The position numbers and the translations under genes are program-made. From the NCBI RefSeq assembly GCF_003097135.1, contig NZ_QEQL01000003.1, positions 513,954 to 577,953 on the forward strand: a stretch of 64,000 nucleotides of DNA. The letters are read 5' to 3'. This stretch comes from Pseudomonas sp. URIL14HWK12:I12. GTDB taxonomy: Bacteria > Pseudomonadota > Gammaproteobacteria > Pseudomonadales > Pseudomonadaceae. Of this stretch, positions 1 to 7,778 are shown in pieces (within the stretch, counting starts at the first letter, position 1; each line of letters begins with the position of its first letter). The notes below the pieces were generated by a model. That model saw nothing but the letters and a program-made list of their open reading frames with translations, made no database searches and was not told the DNA's origin.

Positions 1-1421
1 TCCACGCCGCGGTAGAAGGCCTGGCGCAGGAACACCACAGTCACTGCCAGCAGGCCGCCGAGCAGCGCGGCCAGGGCCACGATCAGCGCGCGCATCGGCT
101 TGACCGGCTGCTCGATGTTGCTGTCGGCCTTGTCGATGATGCGCACGTTACCGATGTTGCCGGCGCGGATGATGTCCTGCTCCTGGGCCTTGTTCAGCAA
201 CAAGGTGTAGGTCTGGGTGGTGACCTGCATGTCACGGGTCAGGCGCAGCAGCTCTTGCTGGGTCTGCGGCAGGCCCTTGATGCGCTGCTGCAAAGCGGCC
301 TTCTGGCCTTCGAGCTGGCTGATCTGCTGGCTCAGGGCGATGGAAGCCGGATGTTGGCGGGTGTAGAGGCGGTCCATGTCGGCACGCTTGAGGCGCAGCT
401 CCGACAGCTGGTTGTCGTAGTTGACCACTTGGTCGAGCACCGAGCGGGTTTCCAGGGTGATGTCCACCGACTTGCTCTTGCTCTGGTAGTCGTTCAGGGC
501 TTTTTCGGAAGTTTCCAGCTGCTGGCGCACCAGCGGCAGCTGCGAGCGCAGGAATTCCAAGCGCTGGGCGGCTTCGGCCGAGCTGCGTTCGACGTTCTGG
601 CGCATATAAAGCTGGCTCACCTCGTCGAGCACAGCGATGGCCTTGGCCGGGTCGGTGTCCTGGATCGACAGGTAGACGATGCCAGAATCCTTGCCAGACT
701 CCGCAATCTTCAACCGGCTCTGGTATTCCAGGGCCGTGGCCAGGTTGCGATTGCGGGTGAGGTAGAACTCGGTGCCGGGGCGTGCGTGCAGCTCCGCCAC
801 TTGCAGTTGCACACCGTTGTCGTCGAGCTCTTCACCCACTGCCCCGTGCAGCAACGTGTTGCCGTCCTTGTCGCGCAGGGTGAAGGTCGAGTCGCTACCG
901 GCCACCAGCACCAGGCGTTGGCCGATGAGATTTTCCGGCACGTTCAGCGAATACACATCCAGCTTCTCGCCGCCCCAGGCATAGCTGCCCAGGCCCAGCA
1001 GCGCCGGGGCCACGGTCTGCCCCGCCTCAGGGGTGAAGCGGCGGGCGTACCAGTGGCCGAAGCCGGGGAAGTAGTGAGGGGTTACCACGACGTCGAGCTT
1101 GAGGTCTTCGACCACCTTGGTCAGCACGGCACGCGATTTGATCAGCTCGATTTCGGTGGTGGCTTCGGACACCGAATTGGGTTTGCCGCTGATCACTGGG
1201 GTGGCTTCGATGCCGATTTTCTTCGGCTCGATCTGGATCATGGCGTTGGCCTGGAACACGGGGGTAGCCGTGACCGCATAGAGAATGCCCAGCGCGGTGC
1301 AGGCGGCGACCATCGAGCCGATCAAGGCCTTGTGATCGACCAAGGTACGCAGCACGGTGGCGATGTCGATCCGGGTGTCCTGGTACAGCTCCAGGCCTGA
1401 GCGGTTGATAGCAGCGGTCAT
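1..1421 (-). CDS. Wzc/Wzz-type polysaccharide co-polymerase, probably a tyrosine autokinase (3' end outside window)
   Basis: The frame is open from an ATG at 1421 to the left edge, giving 473 visible residues. A first membrane segment lies near residues 33-53. A long, partly coiled-coil periplasmic region follows, then a GNVR-type block (IGNVRIID) and a Pro-rich run (QPVKPMR) directly before a second membrane segment near 445-465. This is the Wzz-GNVR architecture of inner-membrane proteins that control chain length and export of exopolysaccharide. In Wzc-like proteins a cytoplasmic BY-kinase domain follows; it would lie beyond position 1, so kinase activity is inferred. The start overlaps the end of the phosphatase gene by 4 bp (ATGA). 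Kinase plus phosphatase is the usual Wzc/Wzb regulatory pair. Confidence 0.88.
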   Translation of the reverse strand, partial: MTAAINRSGLELYQDTRIDIATVLRTLVDHKALIGSMVAACTALGILYAVTATPVFQANAMIQIEPKKIGIEATPVISGKPNSVSEATTEIELIKSRAVLTKVVEDLKLDVVVTPHYFPGFGHWYARRFTPEAGQTVAPALLGLGSYAWGGEKLDVYSLNVPENLIGQRLVLVAGSDSTFTLRDKDGNTLLHGAVGEELDDNGVQLQVAELHARPGTEFYLTRNRNLATALEYQSRLKIAESGKDSGIVYLSIQDTDPAKAIAVLDEVSQLYMRQNVERSSAEAAQRLEFLRSQLPLVRQQLETSEKALNDYQSKSKSVDITLETRSVLDQVVNYDNQLSELRLKRADMDRLYTRQHPASIALSQQISQLEGQKAALQQRIKGLPQTQQELLRLTRDMQVTTQTYTLLLNKAQEQDIIRAGNIGNVRIIDKADSNIEQPVKPMRALIVALAALLGGLLAVTVVFLRQAFYRGV

Positions 1422-1873
1422 GGGTGTTGCTCCTGGGTGGTCAGGTAGGGCAGCCAGTCGTCGACACAGCGCGACAGGTGCTCGAAGGTGTGTTGGAAGG
1501 CCTTGCGCGGCTTGCGAAAAGGATCGGCGATCTGCAGATCGTTCTGCCATTTGCCGATCAGGAACGCCTTGCCGCGCACGTGTGGCGCCAGGCGCTGCAC
1601 CTGCGCGATCTGTTGGTTTTCCATCAGCAGCACCAGCTCAGCCCAGCGCAGCATGTCGGCGGTCACCTGGCAGCCCCGATGTGCCTGAATGTCCAGCCGG
1701 GCCTCGGCCAGCACGGCCTGGGCATGAGGGTCGGCAGGCACACCCACGCAGGCTTGCAGCCCGGCGGAAGCGACCTCCACCGGCTGGCCGGCCAAGCGCT
1801 GGCGCAGCAGGGCTTGCGCCATCGGGCTACGGCAGATGTTGCCTACGCACAGCACCAGCACTCGACTGAACAT
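1418..1873 (-). CDS. Low-molecular-weight protein tyrosine phosphatase (Wzb-like)
   Basis: This 151-residue cytoplasmic phosphatase carries the family P-loop CX5R at the N-terminus (Cys9 to Arg15, CVGNICRSP) and the general-acid Asp in an ADPF motif near residue 117. Length is normal for the family. In exopolysaccharide clusters such enzymes dephosphorylate the C-terminal tyrosines of the Wzc-type kinase, and here the gene sits directly upstream of one with a 4-bp overlap. Only 3 bp separate it from the glycosyltransferase stop, so it belongs to the same leftward operon. Confidence 0.93.
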   Translation of the reverse strand: MFSRVLVLCVGNICRSPMAQALLRQRLAGQPVEVASAGLQACVGVPADPHAQAVLAEARLDIQAHRGCQVTADMLRWAELVLLMENQQIAQVQRLAPHVRGKAFLIGKWQNDLQIADPFRKPRKAFQHTFEHLSRCVDDWLPYLTTQEQHP

Positions 1874-1876
1874 GGC

Positions 1877-2806
1877 TCAGCTCCCTGCGGCGCGCAGGTT
1901 CAGGCGCCGGCACAGGTTGCGGATGACGTTACGTAGCATCAGCCCGACGGCAAGCAGCTTCTGCCCCGGTGAGATGGCGGCCAGGGACAGGCCGAAGACC
2001 TGCACCAGATAGTGTTCGTAGAGCAGCTGGTCACCCTGGTGGTGGTAGTAGTTGGCCAGTGCCATATGGGTTTGCAGCGACATGTGGATCTTTCGCTTGT
2101 TCGAGCGCATCGAGAAGATCCCGCCGTCATGGCGGCGGTAGCCTCCGGGCTGGATGCTCTCCATGAACTTGCCCTTGCCGTGGCTACCCAGCAGTGACCA
2201 CCAGCACAGGTCAAGCATGGGTGCGTGCTCCAGCTCCTTGGGCAGCACGCCCAGCACGTTGCGAAAAACAGCGGTCAGGGTGGAAATGCGCCGGCCCTTG
2301 AGCAGGTCCATGCCGGTGGCGTCGCAACGCTGCGCCTTGCTGATCTGCAGGCCGTGGGTGCCGTGCTGGTCGACGACCAGGGCGTCGTGGTAGGTCAACA
2401 CGTAGTCAGGGTTGGCCTCCAGAAAGTCGACCTGTTGCTGCAGCTTGGTCGGGTCGCACCAGAAGTCGTCGCCGTCGCAATAGGCGATGTAGCGGCCTCG
2501 GGCCATATTGAACAGCGCCGGGAAGCAATATTTGCCTTGCTGGTATTGGTTCTGCTCGTGGAATACCGGGCGGATCAGGTTCGGATAACGCAACGCGTAT
2601 TCGGCGATGATCTCGGCGGTGCCGTCGTGAGAGGCGTCGTCGTTGATCAGGATTTCAAACGGGAAATCGGTTTGCTGGCTCAGGAAGCTGTCCAGGGTGT
2701 GGGCGATCCAGGCGCGTTGGTTATAGGCCGGGCACGTGATGCTCACCACCGGCTCGCGCGCCTGGCCCCAGGCGAGCATGATCTGCTGCTCGGTTCTGAT
2801 GCTCAT
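1877..2806 (-). CDS. Family 2 glycosyltransferase
   Basis: The protein has 309 residues if started at the ATG at 2806, which overlaps the flippase stop by 4 bp; the open frame extends further upstream but there it is antisense-like sequence. The N-terminus has the GT-A pattern: VSITCPAYNQ, then INDDASHDGT (nucleotide-binding Asp), and a CDGDDFW motif with the metal-binding DxD. It probably adds one sugar to the lipid-linked repeat unit of the exopolysaccharide on the cytoplasmic face of the membrane. Donor and linkage cannot be read from the sequence. A hydrophobic C-terminal stretch could be a membrane association segment. Confidence 0.9.
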   Translation of the reverse strand: MSIRTEQQIMLAWGQAREPVVSITCPAYNQRAWIAHTLDSFLSQQTDFPFEILINDDASHDGTAEIIAEYALRYPNLIRPVFHEQNQYQQGKYCFPALFNMARGRYIAYCDGDDFWCDPTKLQQQVDFLEANPDYVLTYHDALVVDQHGTHGLQISKAQRCDATGMDLLKGRRISTLTAVFRNVLGVLPKELEHAPMLDLCWWSLLGSHGKGKFMESIQPGGYRRHDGGIFSMRSNKRKIHMSLQTHMALANYYHHQGDQLLYEHYLVQVFGLSLAAISPGQKLLAVGLMLRNVIRNLCRRLNLRAAGS

Positions 2807-4323
2807 CGTTCTACGCTCGGCTTGTTCAGAATAAGTAGAAGGCGCGCCGTCATGGCGCGGTCGCTGGCCAGCACCAGTGCCAGGGTGATTGCGCCGCACA
2901 GGCCCAGGCCCAACAGCGAGCTCAAGCGGCCGCCTGCGATCGCTTGGTACAGCGGCTGGGTGATCAACAGGCCCAAGGCTGTTACCGCGCTGATACGCAG
3001 AATGTCGCCCAGCCAATGGCGGTGGATGCTGGGTGCCAGGCGGCTGTGCACCACGTGCGGCCAGATGGCGAACGACACCAGACGCAGGATGAACCAGGCC
3101 AGTGCCGCGCCCAGCGCACCATGGCGCTCGACCGCCAGCAACATCACCGGCACGGTGATCGCCGCAGAGATCAGGCTGTACCAGACGTGCAGGCGGATGC
3201 GACCGTGGGCGTACTGGAGGTGATACTGGAACGCACTGGCGGCCATGATTGCCGCGCCCAGTGCGTACCACAGCAGGATCGGCGCCCCCCAGGCGGCGGC
3301 CTGGGCATCGCCGCTCCAGGCCAGCAGCAGGTCGTAGGCGTGTACGCCCATTACGGCGGCGAGGGGAAACAGCAAGGTGCAGGTGAAGCGGCTGGCACCC
3401 AGGTAGAGCTGCTGCATGTCCTGATCGCGGGCTTGGGCCTTGAGCATGGTCATGCGCGGCAGCAGGGTTTGCACCAGTGGGTTGATCAGCATCAGGATGC
3501 CGTTGGTCATCAGCGCCACCAGCGAGAAGTAGCCGTAATGCGACAACGACAGCTGCTCGGAAAGCAGCATCTTGTCGAGCTGCGTGAGCACGATCCACAG
3601 CACCGAGGTGAACGACACGCTGGCGGCGAAGGGCACGATCGGCCCTACCAGGCTCCAGTTGAAGCCACTCAGGCGCGACGGTGCAGGCAACCGGGCATAG
3701 GCTTGGGAGGCGAAGATCGCCACTTCCACCAGCGCCACGGCGAACTGGAATTCGAAGAACACCAGTGCGTCCTTGGAGATGAACGCCACCAGCACCAGGC
3801 CGCCGAAATAACGCACGGTGGCGATGAGCACGTTGGCGCCATTGAGCCAGGCGTGCATCTCAAGGCCTTGCAGCCCGCTCTTGTAGAGCGTCGCATACAA
3901 GCGCAAGCCGACCATCGCGCCCATCAGCGTGATGCACTGCATCAGGGTGGTGGTGCTCAGCGCCTGGGCGTTGAGCCAATGCGCGGCGATCCAGCCGCTG
4001 CCTTGCCATACCGCCAGCAGCGTGCCGACGGTGAGCGGCAGGAACACGATCTCGAACGAGCGCAGCAGCCAACCCGCGTCGCGCAGGCCACCCCCGGCCT
4101 GGCCACGGTGGTGGGCGATTTGCCGTACCAGCGACGCCGACAGGCCCACATCCAGCAATTGCAGCCACGACTGCATGACTGTGAAGAACCCCACCAGGCC
4201 GTAGACCTCGGCCCCCAGGTGGCCCAGGTAGAACGGCATGATCAGAACGCCCACCAGCAGTGCGTATGCCTGGCCGGCGTAGCTCAAGGTGGTGTTGTGA
4301 ACAAGCGAAAGCTTTCGGCTCAT
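2803..4323 (-). CDS. Polysaccharide flippase (Wzx / MATE-like oligosaccharide transporter)
   Basis: This 506-residue polytopic protein has hydrophobic segments along most of its length, typical of the 12-14 helix Wzx/RfbX family that flips undecaprenyl-linked repeat units to the periplasm. The ATG at 4323 was chosen because it opens on the first conserved stretch (MSRKLSLVHN) with GAGA six bases upstream; the 21 extra upstream codons are unlike the family. It ends by overlapping the glycosyltransferase start (ATGA). It lies 22 bp after the aminotransferase stop. No polymerase (Wzy) is visible in the window; it could lie to the left. Confidence 0.85.
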   Translation of the reverse strand: MSRKLSLVHNTTLSYAGQAYALLVGVLIMPFYLGHLGAEVYGLVGFFTVMQSWLQLLDVGLSASLVRQIAHHRGQAGGGLRDAGWLLRSFEIVFLPLTVGTLLAVWQGSGWIAAHWLNAQALSTTTLMQCITLMGAMVGLRLYATLYKSGLQGLEMHAWLNGANVLIATVRYFGGLVLVAFISKDALVFFEFQFAVALVEVAIFASQAYARLPAPSRLSGFNWSLVGPIVPFAASVSFTSVLWIVLTQLDKMLLSEQLSLSHYGYFSLVALMTNGILMLINPLVQTLLPRMTMLKAQARDQDMQQLYLGASRFTCTLLFPLAAVMGVHAYDLLLAWSGDAQAAAWGAPILLWYALGAAIMAASAFQYHLQYAHGRIRLHVWYSLISAAITVPVMLLAVERHGALGAALAWFILRLVSFAIWPHVVHSRLAPSIHRHWLGDILRISAVTALGLLITQPLYQAIAGGRLSSLLGLGLCGAITLALVLASDRAMTARLLLILNKPSVER

Positions 4324-4345
4324 GGGGTTCTCGAAAGGGGAAGTC

Positions 4346-5455
4346 TTAACGGGCGCCGATGAACGACGGCACGCTGATCGGGGCATGGCTGCGCAGCAGG
4401 GTGGAGACCACCAGGCGCTGCACCTCTTTGCTCAGGCCCGGATAGATCGGCAGGCACAGCACGCGCTCGGCGAGGTCCCGTGATACCGGTTGGGCGGCCT
4501 GAGGTTGCAGGTAGGCCAAGGTGTCGAGCGACGGGTAGAAATAACGCCTGGGGTTGATGCCTTGCTCCTGCAACGCCGCACGCGCGGCGAGCATGCTGGA
4601 GTGGTCGGGCAAGGCGATCGGGAAATAGCTGTGGTTCAACTGCGCACCGGGTGTGGGCAGTTGCAGTTGCAGGTGATCGCACAGCGCGCGCTGGTAGTAA
4701 TCGGCAATCTCCTCGCGCTGGGCCAGGATGCTTTCGATGTCGTCCAGCACGCACAGGCCCATGGCCGCACAGAATTCGTTGAGCTTGGCATTGATGCCCA
4801 GCCCCTCGATGGTCTCGTAATCGGCGATGCCGAAGTTGCTCATCAGGCGGATACGCTCGGCCAGGTCGTCGTCCTGGGTCACGATGGCGCCGCCTTCGAT
4901 CGTGTGGAACAACTTGGTGGCGTGGAAGCTCAGGGTGGTGGCGTGGCCGTGGTTGAGCACCGATTCGCCGCGGTAACCGGTCGCGAAGGCATGGGCGCCG
5001 TCGTAGATCACTTTCAGCGAGTGCTTGCGGGCGACCTTGCCGATGGCTTCGGTGGCGCAGGGGTTGCCGAACACATGGGTGGCCACGATCGCCTGGGTGT
5101 CTTCACGCAGCGCCGCCTCGATGTGCGCCGGGGCAAGGTTCCAGGTGGCGGGGTCGATGTCGGCAAACACCGGTGCAATGCCTTCCCAGGCCAGGGTGCT
5201 GCTGGTGGCCACGAAGCTGAACGGGGTGGTCACCGCTGAGCCTTCGATGCCCAGTGCGCGATAGGCCAGTTGCAGGGCCAGGGTGCCGTTGCTCACCAGC
5301 ACGATGTTGCGTACACCCAGGTAATCCTTGAGCCGTTCCTCCAGCTCGCAGCACAGCGGGCCGCGGTTGGTGAGCCAGCGGCTGCGATACAGGCCGTCCA
5401 CGTAGCTTTTGAATTTCTCGGGGTTGCCCATATAGGACTGGGTTACGTTGATCAT
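4346..5455 (-). CDS. DegT/DnrJ/EryC1/StrS-family sugar aminotransferase
   Basis: The 369-residue PLP-dependent enzyme has the family pattern SNGTLALQLAYRAL near the N-terminus, TPFSFVATSS, the Asp-bearing DGAHAF motif, and the Schiff-base lysine in SFHATKLFHTIEGGA. The start at 5455 (MINVTQSYMG) has a good GGGAG site upstream. Such enzymes transaminate keto-sugar nucleotides, for example to 3- or 4-amino-dideoxy sugars, using glutamate or glutamine. In this operon it would supply an amino sugar donor for the exopolysaccharide. No dehydratase or ketoisomerase is visible here, so the exact sugar is unknown. Confidence 0.9.
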   Translation of the reverse strand: MINVTQSYMGNPEKFKSYVDGLYRSRWLTNRGPLCCELEERLKDYLGVRNIVLVSNGTLALQLAYRALGIEGSAVTTPFSFVATSSTLAWEGIAPVFADIDPATWNLAPAHIEAALREDTQAIVATHVFGNPCATEAIGKVARKHSLKVIYDGAHAFATGYRGESVLNHGHATTLSFHATKLFHTIEGGAIVTQDDDLAERIRLMSNFGIADYETIEGLGINAKLNEFCAAMGLCVLDDIESILAQREEIADYYQRALCDHLQLQLPTPGAQLNHSYFPIALPDHSSMLAARAALQEQGINPRRYFYPSLDTLAYLQPQAAQPVSRDLAERVLCLPIYPGLSKEVQRLVVSTLLRSHAPISVPSFIGAR

Positions 5456-5522
5456 GCAGCTCTCCCTGCGCAAGCCATGCGCGTGTCTGGACGTCGTCGA
5501 TCCGGGATGTGGGTGCGTGGTA

Positions 5523-6296
5523 TCAGGTGTGGGCGGTCTTGCCGGCACGGGCGCTGGCCCGGCGAGCGCGGCCCTGGTTCAGGCGCAGGATCCAGCGTGT
5601 CAGGCCGCTGCCGGCGTGGGGGTCGGCGTAGTGGAACAGCGCTGTGGCGCGCCGGGCATCGGCCGCGCAAGGCTGGTTGGCATGCAACGAGCGATAGCCC
5701 CAGAACAGGTAGGCATTGCCTGGCACCATCGGCAGCAGCTGGGGCTTGAGCCAGCCTCGGTCGATGGCCAGGCACAGCAGCTTGCGCGCCACACGGTTCT
5801 GCAACAGGGCCTTTTCGATCACGTTCAACAGCACATTTGCGCGCACGCCCCGGCTATTGGGGAACAGCACCAGGTCACCGCGTTGCTGGCCTTGAGTGGG
5901 GATGTGAATGGGCAGCAGCAGGGTGATCAGCGTCGCATCGTAGTGAAAGGCATTGGACTCCTTGCGCCCGCTGCCGCCCTGCACACAGCGCAGCACGGGG
6001 AAGATCCGCGAGTCGGCCGCCGCTTTGCCGGCGCCTGCCTGGTGCAGGCGCGCCAGGGAGCGCTCCAGGCCATCGGCTTGGGCAAGTTCCGCCAAGGGGC
6101 TGCCGGCCAGGACGTCGAGGCCGTGATAGGCGAAGTATTGTTTGCCATGGCGCTGGGCCTGCGCATCGACATAGCCGCGCAGGCGCACTAACTGTTCTGG
6201 GCTGACAGCACCTTCAATCACGGCGTGGCCATGCTGGTCCATGTCTTGTACCAGGCGGCGCGCCAGAGAGGGGTCAATATCGAGTAAGAGCGACAT
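5523..6296 (-). CDS. Phytanoyl-CoA dioxygenase-like (putative Fe(II)/2-oxoglutarate oxygenase)
   Basis: The 257-residue protein has HYD near the middle (NAFHYDATLITLLLP), a downstream GNAYLFWGYRSLHAN segment with a second His, and an Arg about 12 residues later. These match the His-x-Asp...His plus 2OG-binding Arg pattern of the phytanoyl-CoA dioxygenase superfamily. The ATG at 6296 has AAGGAA upstream; the longer frame adds 39 residues with no family likeness. It is first in the exopolysaccharide operon, 67 bp before the aminotransferase. It may hydroxylate a sugar or lipid intermediate, but its substrate is not visible from sequence. Confidence 0.6.
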   Translation of the reverse strand: MSLLLDIDPSLARRLVQDMDQHGHAVIEGAVSPEQLVRLRGYVDAQAQRHGKQYFAYHGLDVLAGSPLAELAQADGLERSLARLHQAGAGKAAADSRIFPVLRCVQGGSGRKESNAFHYDATLITLLLPIHIPTQGQQRGDLVLFPNSRGVRANVLLNVIEKALLQNRVARKLLCLAIDRGWLKPQLLPMVPGNAYLFWGYRSLHANQPCAADARRATALFHYADPHAGSGLTRWILRLNQGRARRASARAGKTAHT

Positions 6297-6590
6297 GGCA
6301 ATCCGTTCCTTGGTTGAAAGTTCGACTTTCGTTAATGACGCCGTGGCGTATCTGCCTGCGTGTAATCGGCGTGCCTCGATAACTTGCAACTTGAAGTTGC
6401 TTTCTGGCGGCAACAGCGTGCCCTGCTCACCTCGCTGTAAGACAGCAAGGCAAGTTTCTCTCTGGTTAATAGCGCTTCATCCTGGCCAATCAGCGTCAGG
6501 TAATCGAAGGCGGTCAGGCGGCAGGCGCTCGCCGAGGTATTGAGTGTTTCATTGGGTGGATGCCCCGGTCTTTGCCGCGAGTCGAGCGCA

Positions 6591-6619
6591 TTTATCGACG
6601 CCCGCAGGGGTGGTGTCAA
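6591..6619 (-). promoter_or_regulatory. Candidate sigma-70 promoter of the exopolysaccharide operon
   Basis: Read leftward, a perfect TTGACA (6614-6619) is followed after exactly 17 bases by GATAAA (6591-6596), a 4/6 match to TATAAT. Transcription would start near 6584 and run about 290 nt before the first start codon. This is the best promoter-like match in the interval; start-site mapping would confirm it. Confidence 0.55.
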
Positions 6620-6738
6620 ACGCTTTCGTCAAAAAAGCATGCAAATTTTCACGCTAAGAGTCTTTGACTGGTTATGTATATGTTTAATAAGGAAAAATAG
6701 GTTTTATAGAGGATTTTTCCGGGGTTTTCCCGATGCTG

Positions 6739-6754
6739 GCCACTAAATAGTGGC
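6739..6754. repeat. Perfect dyad GCCACTA-AA-TAGTGGC (operator-like)
   Basis: Seven-base arms separated by two bases form an exact inverted repeat in the AT-rich part of the intergenic region. It sits about 120 bp upstream of the -35 element of the exopolysaccharide promoter. The size and symmetry are those of a dimeric regulator site. No regulator gene is adjacent. Confidence 0.4.
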
Positions 6755-6919
6755 ACCGATGGGCTGGAAACCCCCGCCGGCATTGGCTTGAGGGCCACAC
6801 CCCGGCCTTTAGCGGGCAAGACTTTGCGGCATGCGGCGACGTTTACTTGGCTGAAGAGGGTGCCAATATTTCGACATTTTGTGGCAGGCGCAGTGTATGT
6901 GCCAAAAAAATGCTGTTAT

Positions 6920-7732
6920 CTACCCCTGGGGCTGGGTAACAAACACTCGCAGATCCTGTAGGTAAGGGTTTTCCCGCCGAGATTTTGTCAGCTCAGCGCG
7001 GTCCAGCGTTACCACTAGCAGCGTGCTCTCACTGGCAGGGGCCTCTGCCCGGCTGCCAGACGGCCCATTGACGCTGCTCAAACCGCAGTAGGCCAACTCG
7101 CCTTCTTGGCCAATGTAATTGGCATAAGCGACAAAGCACTGACTCTCCCAAGCACGCGCGCGCACGGTGACCTGAGCAATGAACTCGAAGCCGGCCATGT
7201 TGGCCGTAGGCACCAGCACCAGCTCTGCGCCGGCCTGAGCCAGGCGGCGAGTGCCTTCGGGGAACTCGATGTCGTAGCAGATCTGCAGCCCGACCGGCCA
7301 ACCGGCCAGGGTCGCCACGCGCTCGCTCGCGTCGCCTTCATCGAACTGCTGGCGATCGAGCGCGCCGAACAACTGCCGTTTACGGTAATTGAGCAGCGGC
7401 TGCCCGTGGGCGTCGATCAGCTGAGCGCTGTTGAACACCTGTTCGCCTTTGCCTTTTTCTGGGTACCCGTAACACAGCGCAATGCCCAGGTGCCGGGCGA
7501 TGGCCGCGACCCGCCTGGCAGTCGGCCCATCGGCCGGCTCGGCGAGCCGCGCCACTGCTTCGGCGCCAATGTTGTAGCCGGTGGTGAACATCTCAGGCAG
7601 CACCAACACTGCTGCCCCTTGCTCGGCGGCCAGGGCAGCCTGGGCCTCCAGCCGGGCCAGGTTGCCGGCGACGTCCAGCGGCAGGGGCTGGCACTGATAG
7701 AGGGCGATGCGCAAGTTTTCGGGTGAGTTCAA
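6920..7732 (-). CDS. davA: 5-aminovaleramide amidase-type carbon-nitrogen hydrolase (DavA)
   Basis: The nitrilase-superfamily enzyme has 270 residues with the catalytic triad Glu47 (LVLPEMF), Lys118 (NYRKRQLFG) and Cys152 (QICYDIEFPE). In P. putida the product of davA hydrolyses 5-aminovaleramide to 5-aminovalerate, the second step of the aminovalerate route of L-lysine breakdown. The gene follows the lysine monooxygenase by 46 bp, which supports this role. The start appears to be TTG at 7732, preceded by GGAG at a spacing of six; no in-frame ATG gives a full N-terminus. Other omega-amidase-type substrates cannot be excluded. Confidence 0.85.
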   Translation of the reverse strand: MNSPENLRIALYQCQPLPLDVAGNLARLEAQAALAAEQGAAVLVLPEMFTTGYNIGAEAVARLAEPADGPTARRVAAIARHLGIALCYGYPEKGKGEQVFNSAQLIDAHGQPLLNYRKRQLFGALDRQQFDEGDASERVATLAGWPVGLQICYDIEFPEGTRRLAQAGAELVLVPTANMAGFEFIAQVTVRARAWESQCFVAYANYIGQEGELAYCGLSSVNGPSGSRAEAPASESTLLVVTLDRAELTKSRRENPYLQDLRVFVTQPQG

Positions 7733-7778
7733 GAGCCGCTCCTATGGGAAACCCTGTGACGTGCCGCGCGCGGGGTGC

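Larger units (their letters stand above)
6297..6919. other. Intergenic region upstream of the exopolysaccharide operon
   Basis: No convincing gene was found in these 623 bases on either strand. The stretch from about 6640 to 6720 is AT-rich compared with its surroundings. It holds a strong leftward promoter match at 6591-6619, which would give an untranslated leader of nearly 290 nt for the operon, and a perfect dyad at 6739-6754. Short open frames here lack ribosome binding sites or family likeness. No ops/JUMPstart-like CTACCGCC sequence was seen. Confidence 0.6.

Noticed and set aside
2807..3598. N-terminal extension of the GT2 frame to about 573 residues
   Set aside because: The extension overlaps the flippase gene in another frame; the ATG at 2806 in the ATGA overlap is the natural start.
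6332..6619. 95-codon leftward frame upstream of the dioxygenase gene
   Set aside because: No ribosome site or known family, and it overlaps the promoter match.
6738..6762. TGGCAC as part of a sigma-54 promoter
   Set aside because: No GC/TTGCA element at the required distance; the bases are better explained as part of the dyad.
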